Part shown: in pieces, positions 48,501 through 58,961 of the stretch
Position numbering within the stretch: the stretch's first letter is position 1
How the letters are laid out: every line of letters starts with the position of its first letter
NCBI GenBank assembly: GCA_021397835.1
Contig: JAJFZO010000747.1
Span: 2,501-66,500 of the forward strand
Origin: Moringa oleifera
Lineage: Eukaryota > Streptophyta > Magnoliopsida > Brassicales > Moringaceae
Length of the DNA stretch: 64,000 nucleotides
Reading direction: 5' to 3'
The notes under the pieces: generated by a model
Told to the model about the DNA's origin: nothing
What the model saw: only the letters and a program-made list of their open reading frames with translations
Databases searched by the model: none
Translations under genes and position numbers: made by a program

Positions 48501-49953
48501 AAACCTAAAACCAGACAAAAAATTAAGTAACAGAATCATTTCTATGACTCTCCTCTTAGCCTTAAGGATGCAGAGCCCTGGCCAGGCTTCAACTCATCGG
48601 GCCATTGACTGGCAAAATACCGTGTATGTCCCCAAATAGAAAAGGCACTCATAAATCTGGCAGAATCATTTGCATAGAATGAGCATGTGGTCAACTGATT
48701 CAACTTGTGCCTCACACCAAAAATGCACCTTTTACCTTCTTTTCAAAAACTATCAATAGTGAGAGGTTTGTCCCAACTTGCTTCCCAAGCCAAAAATGCT
48801 ACTTTTGAAGGGGCTCCTATCTTCCACATCAACTTCCATGATATCCTTTTTGCCTCTTGTTGCTGTTGAAAGTCTTCAATTTACCTGAACAAGAAATTGA
48901 CTGAAAAATTCTTAGATCGGTCTCCTCTCCAAAAAACTGAGTCATCTTTATCCAAATCAGGCGTAGAAGCATAGATCCACTCAAAAAATTGCCGCCCAAA
49001 CCTGTGCCTCCGTTTTGAGTCCTACCTCCCATGACAGGCCACTGGCTTTTGTTGCCAAATTATCACATCCTAGCTTCTTTATTGCAAGCAATCCCATAAA
49101 GCGTAACGAGCAAGCCCTACCCACCCATGGCCTATCCTCTTCCCTCACCTTTTTAATAGCTCTCCTAACACCAACCTATAAGGTTTCCTCCTTAGCACCA
49201 ATGTCCATCCACCCTCTTCGACTCCATATCTAGCCTCCAACTTTTCTCCAAAGGCAGCCACCAAATCCATAAGTTCCCAATGAAAGGAATAAAAGGATTT
49301 AATACCAAAACCCCCTTTTTCTATTGGTTGCTTCCCTCCCCACCACCACCCCCCTTAAAATTACTGCTGCATTTGCTCTAATCTAGAAGCCACACTCCTT
49401 GGAATAGGGAATGATGACATGAAATAAGCCCCCCTCAATAACATTAGTCTACCACTTTAGTGCTCTTTACTTGTTCATTTGGAGTTTGGATATTGTCCTT
49501 TTCTTAATTTCATAGGCAGAGACAATCGCAATGAGTTACTTTTTATTAACATTTTGATATATTCCTTTCCTAATGCCCATGGATTTCAAGCACGGATAAA
49601 CTGTGGATTGGGCAGATACAAGAAAAGATTGGGATACTTGCAGTATCATATGTATAGAAATTTGTGTTTGCTTTAAGTTCTTTTGCCCTTACCTAAATTT
49701 GTAATGCAGTAATGTACTGTATCCACCACAATTTTCATCTTGTAAAATGTATTTAGTTGCCTGCTACATCTGGTGCTCATTCTTCACATATTTTCAATAC
49801 TGATTTCAGATAATAGTTCTGGAGAATGGGAAGGTGGTTGAGCAGGGACCACATGAAGTACTGTTGACAAATGCAGGGAGATATGCACAACTGTGGGCGC
49901 AGCAAAATAGTGCTGTGGATGGTATTGATTCAGCCACCAAGATGGAGGCATGA
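39570..49953 (+). CDS. ATM3: Mitochondrial ABC transporter ATM3 (ABCB25), half-transporter
   Basis: Nineteen exons: 39570-39911, 40010-40424, 40601-40662, 40775-40818, 41360-41462, 41636-41743, 42143-42226, 42350-42410, 42999-43144, 43307-43423, 43708-43793, 44877-44965, 45805-45860, 46250-46330, 46454-46519, 46599-46691, 47304-47368, 48001-48136, 49810-49953. They join in phase to 765 aa (Arabidopsis ATM3 about 728). A long Ser-rich mitochondrial presequence precedes the membrane domain. The nucleotide-binding domain has Walker A GTSGSGKST at 548-556, Q-loop VVPQDT (Q596), signature LSGGE at 652-656, Walker B LLCDE at 673-677, D-loop SALD and switch His708. The inner-membrane exporter passes a glutathione-linked sulfur compound for cytosolic Fe-S and molybdenum cofactor assembly. 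DEG replaces the usual DEA after Walker B. Confidence 0.96.
43181..43204. repeat. GT microsatellite in ATM3 intron 9
   Basis: Twelve uninterrupted GT units, about 36 bp past a 5' splice site. Confidence 0.9.
44090..44800 (-). mobile_element. LINE 3' fragment in ATM3 intron 11
   Basis: Minus-strand frames give [11 protein letters not shown] (about 44555-44590) and, near 44280-44350, [18 protein letters not shown]. These match the zinc-binding tail that follows reverse transcriptase in plant L1-type LINEs. Stops and frameshifts are frequent. The ends are estimates. Confidence 0.65.
45677..45744. repeat. 34-bp tandem duplication in ATM3 intron 12
   Basis: Copies 45677-45710 and 45711-45744 (CTTATATGTTGG, then TTTTCTCGTAATTAATGC) differ at one base. 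Confidence 0.9.
48350..49460 (-). mobile_element. LINE 3' fragment in ATM3 intron 18
   Basis: Minus-strand frames near 48770-48950 give [19 protein letters not shown] and [17 protein letters not shown], then DKPLTID. Near 48690-48730 comes a Cys/His segment with [10 protein letters not shown]. This is the zinc-binding domain downstream of LINE reverse transcriptase. The copy is 5' truncated and broken. It accounts for most of the 1.67-kb intron. The C-rich stretch at 48455-48510 has no explanation. Confidence 0.75.
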
Positions 49954-52900
49954 AACTCGAGCTATAGTGATAAATATATCTAAACAATCTTGAAAGTTGT
50001 AGTTAATAATTTTTCCTGAGTCTTTTTTTTCTCCTATCCTATTCTGGATAGAATCCATGTGATCTGTTGTACATGTATGTTACAACTCATACTAGTGTTA
50101 TTCATCTATTCAATTGCCCATCTGCGGATTTAAGTTAGATTCATGCACTAACCCTGCTCTTCGCTGTTCGTCAAAGAGACAGAAACGCGGGATGATCTTT
50201 TTTTTTCTCTTTTTTCACATTGCTTCACTTGCATCACTGTCCAAGTCATTTGGTAGGGTTGATGCTTGTTTTTTATGAATTACTACCATCTTGGTCTCAC
50301 CTGCACTGCCTTCTGCTTGGTAAAATTGGGAAGATACAAAATAGCTGTAAAGGCACCAGTGGATCTGTAACTGCAGTTTCTACTTGATGGAGCACTTACA
50401 AATGAAATCTGCATCTTGGTGTCCTTTTCTGGCTTTTACTTCTCCATGCACTACTTGTTTTTCTTTCTCCTATTAAAGAACTTGTTTCTTTTCACAATTT
50501 TTGGAATTGGTCAGAATATTGAACTACACCGACTAGTCTGGATAATGAGATGAAAACACAGATGCTTCAAGGAGATTTAAGATTTTATGACACGCAAGGC
50601 AACAAAACAAAAATATGGGAGGTGAAAATGAATTGAATTGGGAACCTGGCTTGTGGCTGTGAGGAAGAGGAATAGGGCAGCATTGCAGGCCAAACCACCC
50701 ATCAAATCTGAAATGGCAGCACAAAATATGAGTGTGGGAAGCAGCAACCAAATAAACACCTAGTGCCACCACCAATGCGGCTGTTGGCCTGATGCTCAAT
50801 GCTATAAATTAGCAGCAACACCCAGGTCAGTTACTAATTAAGGAGCAAGAGGAAGAGCCCCGGGTAGGCTATTCAACTGCACTCTCTCTAGAAATTGCCT
50901 GCCCACTTTTTTGACCTTTTAAATGAAAATGCCATGAGCTGTTCTTGAAATGATAATATGATTGTCGCTTGTGGTAGATTTAGTGCATATGGTTCTCTGG
51001 ATGGTATTCCCTAAACATTGCCATTGCAAGTTGGATTTAACGAAGTCCCTTCCGCAAGAGGGGCAAAGTTATCAGTAGGGATTTATATCAAAACCAAACA
51101 GGAATTACTCACTTTGACAAGGTGTCACACAATTTCGTCCAATTCTGCAGGATTGAAAAGTACAGTTGGGATACTCAGTGGCCTTAGCAGACTATGGTCA
51201 CAGAAGATGCTAAAAAGTTGTTCATTACACATTGTGGTACAGGTTCAATCTAGACATAATTCTTTTTAAGACTTTTCATCAGCTCAGCATTCTTTCTTTG
51301 TTATCATTGCATGTACAATGGGGAAAACAAGCCATCTGGATTATTGGGACAATATTTTGGTTATCAATGTAGAACAAATTTACAACCTCCAGACTGTAGT
51401 CACTACTATAACCACTGCTTCTGTAAGATCAACAAATCCCTTTAGTGATCTCCACAGCAGACCAAAGCAGACACTTAAATTAGTTCTTACATACTAGAGA
51501 TGTGAGTACCTTGCTATGAACGGAGATATGCATGGATACAATTCTATATATGCGCCTAAATCTTATTCTTATGCAGGAGAGAGTGAGAAAGGCAGAGAAA
51601 TGAAATATTTGCAAAGCCAGGGAACCATAATGACGTTGGTGCTCTCTGGGTGAACTCTGTCGTCTTCTAACCACTGGAAATATCTACCTGACTGCATTCC
51701 TTACAAATGAAAATGATTTAAACCAGATTGCAAGAAGTCTGATCAAAAAATGGGATTTAATGCGGATCTTCATCTGACAGCAACCTGTAGACATGGATGC
51801 TGAAATGAAGGCACAATGAAGTTAGCTAAGACATATATATTCATAGGAGTTGTTCAGCAACCTCCAATTTTGAGAATTACAGTATCAGAGAAGTGAAATC
51901 TTTAAAGTTAAATACACTTGAACTATCCATCCCTTCTCCATGGCAGAAAACACCACGAATAATGCTCCATTGCTGAAGAATTTTGAACCTTGTTTTCTCC
52001 TTAGCATGTTCAAATAAATTAATAAAACAGGTAAGTTATCCATGTTGAGGAGCTGACACATAAACTACTGATCAGAAAGCAAAAGAAGGACCGAAGGAAA
52101 AAAGGACATAATCCTAGTCAAGCCCACCTCATGTGGAGATGGAAACAGCTTTGTTCACATTAATTATTAGGGCTCCTGGCCGCCCATGAGTCCTACGTAG
52201 ATATATTCTCAACCTCCCAATGAGAACTGATCCCGTGCGCAGTTAGCTAGCAATTAATGACTAGTGACTCCCATGATAACTATTCAGAATGCATTCACAT
52301 ACCTAAGGGGTTGTCCTAGTTGTCCAACACCTCCCCTCTTTCATATGTGTTTAAAACATTTCTTTCAATTTCTTGAATCTGGAGTGTTGAGTTTAAGTAC
52401 CACATCAGCGTAACATGAGCCATGAACAACGTCTTCATGCCCTCTTCTGTTAATGTCGTATAAGAAACACACGAGGAGCAGATGTCATCATGGCTGTGTC
52501 CTCGACCTTAGCTATAATATCCACCAAATGTCCACTCCCTGAGGCCAGCTCCAAACATAATACCACAGGCAGAGATTGTCCCCACGCCATCCATGCATAT
52601 ATGCATTAATGTTTAATATCATAAGTGGGTTTTAATTTCTCCTTCCCATTGGTGGTCCACGTCGCATTTATATGTGTTCTCAGTCATTGCAAAGAAAAGA
52701 ATAGTGTTCAGCCCTAGCTTCTTACACTAGAAAAAGAAAGAGAAATATGGTTTATTAATGAGATTTAAGCATTTCCCATTTACTTTTTGCTGGAAAAGTT
52801 GATAATAACCAAGGCCAGTATCGCCATGAATCCTTCTATGGCATGAACAGGTTATTTGTATTTACCTTGATATACAAATAAATACCAACTTCATGAAATA

Positions 52901-55317
52901 AAGCTTTTCAGAAACTGAGTTATCTTAAAGAACAAGAAGAGCTTTTCCTTTTGGACACGTGGGAAAAGGCAGGAAAAAGAACTGACATGCCGCAGCAGAG
53001 CTGAACCAAAATGCTGGTCGACATCAGAAACATAGATATTCAAGAGGGTATACGATGCAATGCATGAGAGGGCATTCAGAATGAAGTCTCTCACATTTCC
53101 AGGAGATAATAGGAAGACAAGAGGTAAAGCAAAACACATGCCCCACTGCCTGCCTGAAACAAGGAAAACTATTAAAAATCCACTTCAACTGTACTTCCAG
53201 TCTTGAAAGATTCAAGGAACTCACTATTTAACTCTTCTTTATGCATACTCTTGCAGGCATTATTATATAGAAAAACCGGCTCTAGGGCAGCAAAAGACGT
53301 GACCGGGACATCAAAGTGACAGCTGAGGCCGTACACCGAGGCGTATAAACCAAAACCCCAGCTAGTATTAGTGCCTTGCGCATACTTATATATATATATA
53401 TAATTATTTCGGTACATCAAATATTATATTACATATAATATAAGTTGATAGTAGGCAAAACCCATCCCACCTTCCAAAACTGCAGAGCATTACGAGTCAT
53501 TTAAAGAAAAAAGCAAGGGCAGCGGCATGGTTTTCGAGGACAATACAATTTGCTAATTAAAAATGAGAAGCAAAGCAATATACACAGCCTAAATAGAATA
53601 GAGCTCACGTAAGTCAAGAAACTAACAAGTAGCTCCAAGTTCCAACCAACACATAGAGTAGACAATAGCCATAGATATAGACATGGGGTGAGAGGAGAGG
53701 CTTACAGTGAGCAAGCGAGTGAGTTGGAATAAAAATGAAAATGCAAGTGATACGGTGATACCTGAACAAAAGAATAAAGACAAACCAACTCACTTATCAG
53801 CTGCCCAATTACCTCATTCTCTTTCCTTTTTCTCTTGCTGAGCCACTACTGTTGACATGGTGCGGGTCCTCAGGTTGAAGCTTTTTCCGAGATGCCCATC
53901 TCTCTCTCCTTGCCTTGGAACCATCTCATCATGAAACCATCAATGTAAATTCAAATTAATCATCGGTAAGAAAAGACGTCACCTTGTGGTGCGCAGATGC
54001 AAAGCAAGGCAAGGTTGCTTTGCTTCCTGCTACTCCCACAAAGCTTTACGTTCTCTTTTCATGGCCGCATTCACAAGTGATCATGATTCTAAACCCAACA
54101 CAAATTTGATGTACTTACATTTAATCCAAATGTGTTCAAAGGAACAATCAAAAGCTCAGATATAATTATTGTCTTCGTTAATAGTTACTTTATTCAGAAA
54201 TAGACGAGCATTCAAAGAAAGAATTGAGTACATTTGAACAAAAATAGCCATGATCGATCTACCAGCCTACCAAGTTAGTGCTGAGGCCCCAAACTTTTTA
54301 AATCCATCTCAACATGGAATGTGTTGCTGTCTACTAAAGTAGGCATTACCAGGCTGAGGAGAACAAGATTCAAGATGGGTAATTATTTGACCCATAAAAT
54401 TATTGGTGCACAAGAATATATATGATTTTCCCCATGACCAGCTACCACAATCCACAATCGTCCAAAGAGGAACCACAATCATTTCCTGTGCAGAAAAATG
54501 TGTAGGAGCAGAGAAAGGACACTAAAGAAGAAAGGACAAAAGAATATCATTATTGTTGGTTGCCAAATTCCAGCTCAATTTCTACAATCTCCATTTACAG
54601 ATGGGATGTCTACCCGATCTCAACACATTCAAAATCCTTTTCATTAAGAGGACAGGTTTGAAATCTGTCTTGATGAGAACAGTCTTGACCACCACCACCA
54701 TCCCCTTCCCAGAAAAAGAAAAAGAGAAATTAGAGTACTGGTGATGCATGATTCAAAGATCACTTGCCCACCACATAATAATCTTTTCCTTTTCCTTCTT
54801 TCTATCTGTATTGGGTAATCCTTGTGGCTACCACATGTCACTTGCTCTTAATATCTACATATATGCCTTCTGATTCCTACATTTAAGGTACAAAATCCAT
54901 ACAAAAACAGCCTATCAAATAACATTTTCTCATTTTATGTGACAAACCATTTGCTACGAATGTTTTTGTCTTAGAAATCCAAAAGCCAATAGCTAAACCA
55001 ATCAAATGGGAAATAACCCTTTACTTACCTGGAGCTCTTGAATGCTTATACAAACTGCATTTGCATTGTCCCTTCATGAAGTGGGTCAATTTTCTCATAT
55101 GGAAGGAAAGAAGAGGCAAAAGGAACTAATGGAATTTCTAAGAACTTTGGAGTGATCACCGTCATATATATGCATGCACAAAACAAACCTCCTAAAATGA
55201 GGCTGGAATTACCATGAAATTATGAATTTGTGTGACTGTATTTTGCAAGCAGATGATTACCAAGGCCCCCCCTTTTTTTTTTTTAACTTGATAGTCATCC
55301 AAATGAAACAAGGAAAA
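49954..55317. other. Gene-poor region, ATM3 to MIR319
   Basis: It begins with the ATM3 3' UTR. The minus frames at 50533-50799 and 50577-50759 are hydrophobic but match no family I know and overlap each other in different frames. The minus frames at 52891-53420 also lack recognisable domains. A TA run lies at 53386-53402. The last few kilobases may belong to the 3' part of the MIR319 transcript. I found no tRNA, snoRNA or transposon here. Confidence 0.45.
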
Positions 55318-55503
55318 CAGTAAAAGGGAGCTCCCTTCAGTCCAAGCACAGAGAAGAGGAGGATGAAATTTATCTCCCGCATCATTCACACAATTCACAG
55401 TAGTAATACCTGCGTCTCTTCTACTGTATTTGAATGAATGAGTCGGCAGCTAATCCAAACCCTTAACTCATCCATGAGTGGACTGAAGGAAGCTCTCTTA
55501 TAC
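55318..55503 (-). ncRNA. MIR319: MIR319 precursor hairpin
   Basis: Read on the minus strand. The 3' arm at 55345-55325 is the 21-nt mature miR319 (begins TTGGACTGAAGGGAGC). The 5' arm at 55496-55476 is the star strand (begins AGAGCTTCCTTCAGTCC). A run of 17 base pairs with one G-U joins the arms. A second duplex nearer the loop (CATTCATTCA facing TGAATGATG) is visible, the feature that lets miR319/159 precursors be cut from loop to base. The spacing of the arms and the length of about 185 nt fit the family. miR319 cleaves mRNAs of CINCINNATA-type TCP factors and so controls leaf growth and margins, petals and senescence. Base-level precursor ends are estimates. Confidence 0.95.
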
Positions 55504-57226
55504 TATTATTCATATATCCAGTAACAAAGAAGTCAACAAACTTTAAGCCTATAAGCAAGAAACCCATATTTACATTAATTTGGGAGGAAACTATGTATGT
55601 AATCCCAAAATCACTACTGATGACTCCCTACAAGGAAAACAAAAGGCTAAAATATGTTATTCAACTTGGAACATGATTATAAAGAATGATAAAATTCACA
55701 TGGTGCATCACCTTCTCAGGTATGATAGTAATTATGACATAAATTAACACCTAATTGATTTTTTTTTAAAAAAAAAGGCCCACTGACAGTCGTATTTTAG
55801 ATTCAAATCACAAAACAATGCCAGGGGGGAGTAGAGGATATTTAAACCCAGTAAATAATTAAGCAAGATTTTGTTAAATAAGCTTGTCCACAGCAACCTA
55901 AAAAGAAGAAAATTGACTTGATTTGGGGAAGTCAAAGTTGTTATAGAGTCACAGAGAATAAGTTTGGGACAAGGGACAAGTACTGAGAGATGAACCCTAA
56001 CCCTAGCTGATGAAGCTTTCACCCAACCAGACACCAAAAATGAAAGAAAAAGTTAATTAGACAAGTCAATTGCTAAAATGGGATAAAGCCCACTCTTGGA
56101 AGGAGTTGGGATCACCAAGCAGCATTCCATCAAGATAGATATTAGATCAACAATACCTAACACAGGATAGATGATGCATCAAGGGAAACCACTTCTTTTG
56201 ACTGTTTCCCTACAGATTTGCATAAGAAGTCACGGTTAAGCTATTCTTGGCTAGAAATCTGACTCAGACATAATAGAGTTGTGAGTAATCCTCAAACAAG
56301 ACAAATAGAGAAATGTGATCCCTGCCAAGCAGCAGAGAAGCACCAAGTGGTCAACGTAGAGCCTAGAGAGATTAAAGCCTTTTTACTATGAGAGGTAGAA
56401 ACAACGAGGTTGAGAAGACAATAGGAACATTCAGTTCACTTACCTATTTCCTTCGAGGGATTAATCTTCATCTCCCACCATGGTATAGCTCCACTGACAT
56501 TTGAGTGCGACTTCACAAACCCTAAATCCTAGGCTTGAAGGACGATCAGTTGCATTCCTATATATGGAAGGAAAAAGCAAGAAAACGGGGGGAAATGAAA
56601 AGAGAAGGCGAAGAACTTACAATATGATAAAGAAAAGGAAAATGCAATCTTAAAAAAATAAAGAAAAATGGCAGTGTAAAAGAGAGAAGTGCACAAATCA
56701 CGGAAGAGAAGTTGTATTAAAGGAAGCAGGGGGAGAGGATGTGTCGCTTTCTTCATGAGAGTCAGAGAAGGGAAAGCGATTGAATATCTCTACGAATCTG
56801 GCAAAGCTCCATATGTGTGTACATATATTTATGTGGATATATTTATATATATATATGAGAAGAAAGAGAGAAAAGTGGGATTTTCTTTTCTTTTTCTTAG
56901 GAGATTTCTCAGGAGATGCCGTAATCTTGTAACCAGGGGGAGGGAGGGAATGTGTATTTATTTGGATAATAAAGAGCTCTCGCTGTCCTACCATAACAGG
57001 AGTAGTAACTCTCTCTCTCTAATAAAAGAGAAGACAGCTATACACCATATGTTCAAATACACATAGGGAGTATATGTACAGTAGAGTGAAGAGAAAGAAC
57101 AGAAGAAAGAGCTTTCTTTAACCATGAACTTGCCTTGCCTCTCTGTCTTTGTCTTTCTCGGCATGGCCACTGCTACTGCAACTGTTCTCTAGTGTATTTA
57201 CTTGCCTCTCCGGTGTTTTGTGAAGG
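55504..57226. other. Upstream part of the presumed MIR319 transcript
   Basis: No protein gene is recognised. If the TATA box at 57227-57234 serves MIR319, this whole stretch is transcribed on the minus strand, perhaps with an intron. A second minus-strand TATA-like word, CCATATATAGG, lies near 56559-56569, closer to the hairpin. Confidence 0.35.
56988..57164 (-). CDS. Short ORF at the start of the presumed MIR319 transcript
   Basis: A 58-codon minus frame opens MPRKTKTERQGKF about 60 bp downstream of a TATA box. It has a basic N-terminus and a hydrophobic, aromatic remainder. I recognise no family. It could be a leader peptide of the primary miRNA, as reported for some plant miRNAs, or pure chance. 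Confidence 0.2.
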   Translation of the reverse strand: MPRKTKTERQGKFMVKESSFFCSFSSLYCTYTPYVYLNIWCIAVFSFIRERELLLLLW

Positions 57227-57234
57227 TATTTATA
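57227..57234 (-). promoter_or_regulatory. Minus-strand TATA box, candidate MIR319 promoter
   Basis: The minus strand reads TATAAATA in a GC-richer setting, with a pyrimidine/purine-rich leader to the left. The only minus-strand feature downstream within 4 kb is the MIR319 hairpin, about 1.7 kb away. The link is inferred. Confidence 0.4.
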
Positions 57235-57837
57235 CGGAGGGCTCGAGGCGAGTCATGACGCAGCCGCAGGTGGAGAGAGTCGGGCATTGGTGAGGCTGCT
57301 TAAATGACATAAATACCCTTGATAGTGAAAATAAAAGGAAAAGGGTGAGGGTCTGTAAATATTAATTAGCGGTTTGAGAGCTTAAAGGTGGTTTAAAATA
57401 TATAGTTGTAAAGGTCGATAGTAGGGAGCGGGTTTTGATTGGTGAAATGGTAGAGAACAGAGACGGCAAAGGAAGGAATCTGATTGTGTCGTGTGCGTGC
57501 GAGCATTATCAGAGTATATAAATATATATGATCGATCATGTTTGGCGACGCCTCCCATAAAATTAATGAAAAAAGAAGAAAACAAATAATAGACTGGACA
57601 CCGCGGTCAGCTAGAGATACCCCATGTTTCTTTGTCTGGAAAAGAGGTGGCCACGGCCGTGCCCTGCCCACCGCTCTTGTTCAGGAATTTCTACACGCAA
57701 AAACGTGTTGATGCGCTCCCCTTATCAATTTTTATATTACCAAATCTTCCTTCTTCCATCCGCTGCAGCTTAATTTGCCTGCCTTCAGAATTTCCAACTT
57801 TCCTGTCCACGGAACTTCAATAACAATCTCCCATAAT

Positions 57838-57861
57838 ATGCATATGCATATGCATATGCAT
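57838..57861. repeat. (ATGCAT)4 palindromic repeat
   Basis: Four exact ATGCAT units, each its own reverse complement. The array contains overlapping CATGCA-like RY-element words and can fold on itself. Confidence 0.85.
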
Positions 57862-58740
57862 GCTCAAAAGAACCGTGGAAAAGGAAACAATTTTCACCCT
57901 TCTACCTTGCTAGTTTCCCACCCCTTTTGTTATCATCCTAACCCACATCACCTCATTATAAACTCAAATTTTGTAGAGTAATCAATACATAGATCTCAAG
58001 TTGTGATTCATCCCAAGAGAAAAAGGACAGATTTTTTTTTTTAATTTTCTTTTTACCATCTCAAAATAAAGATTACCCTAAAATAGTGGTTAGTGAGAGA
58101 AGATTTTTACTTGTGAGAAAAACAATATTTTTTCAAAGAAAAGAAACTTTTCATTCAATCCCCTAATAGGTGGCTTTGATTTTACCTTGTCATTCCATTT
58201 AATTGGAAACACAAGCCGTTGAGTCCTCTCATGATGAATTAATACCAACCTATGGGTGCAAAATCAATTTTACTTAATTAGATAAAGAAAAAACATAATT
58301 AAATAAGGCACTTTTATGAATAAGATGAAACTGACACGCCACTTATAAGACGAAAATTCAATTATTGTTTTATTGCTTCCCTTATAAAATTGGTTGAATA
58401 CGAAAATAAGTTTTAAGTTTAAAAAGTTTTTATCATATCATATGTAATTAACAAAAAAGAAAATATTTAAGGAAAAACAAAAGAAAGTGCGTGGTTGGGC
58501 CTTTGCGATGCCCAACCACAGCAGCGGCCGACGATGGGGTTACAAACTAAAGGGCTCCATGGGCTTTGGCCTAAAGCTATACAATACAGGCCTAGGAGTA
58601 AGAACAAGTCCCACCACATCCGCATTTACCATGCCCAGATGCCCCTAATGTTTACCCACCAGTGTGACTAAAATTTAGCCACCTGCACGTTGACTTCACG
58701 GTTAGGGGGAGAAAGAGAAGACGGAGATCGGGAGATCCAC

Positions 58741-58762
58741 AGAGAGAGAGAGAGAGAGAGAG
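58741..58762. repeat. AG microsatellite in the coiled-coil gene leader
   Basis: Eleven AG units about 200 bp before the start codon, probably in the 5' UTR. Confidence 0.85.
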
Positions 58763-58961
58763 CAGACCGAGAGCAAGAGAAGCAGCAGCAACAACACGCA
58801 GGCGTGGCACATACCAGAGGAATCACTCAAAAAGGGTTCTGGCGCATCCAAATATTTCGACCCCCTTGTTTATTTTGGAGGAAAAAAAAAGGGAAATTGG
58901 AGGACTCATCGTGGCGTGTGTATGACCGCGGGTTTGGGTGTGAATTGATTACTGTGGGGGA

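Larger units (their letters stand above)
57235..58961. other. Intergenic region, MIR319 promoter to coiled-coil gene
   Basis: It contains the (ATGCAT)4 block, AT-rich DNA at 58000-58480, and the promoter and leader of the coiled-coil gene with an AG microsatellite. The frame 58690-58992 overlaps the true first exon in another frame and is low in complexity. Confidence 0.45.

Noticed and set aside
50533..50799. Hydrophobic minus-strand ORF of 88 codons, with another frame overlapping it
   Set aside because: Membrane-like composition, but no recognised family, no supporting exon structure, and two competing frames.
52891..53420. Cluster of three minus-strand ORFs
   Set aside because: They lie in different overlapping frames without domains; probably chance.
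56941..56990. Possible miR159-like sequence near AAAGAGCTCTCGC
   Set aside because: Only the GAGCTC core matches; there is no mature sequence and no star arm.
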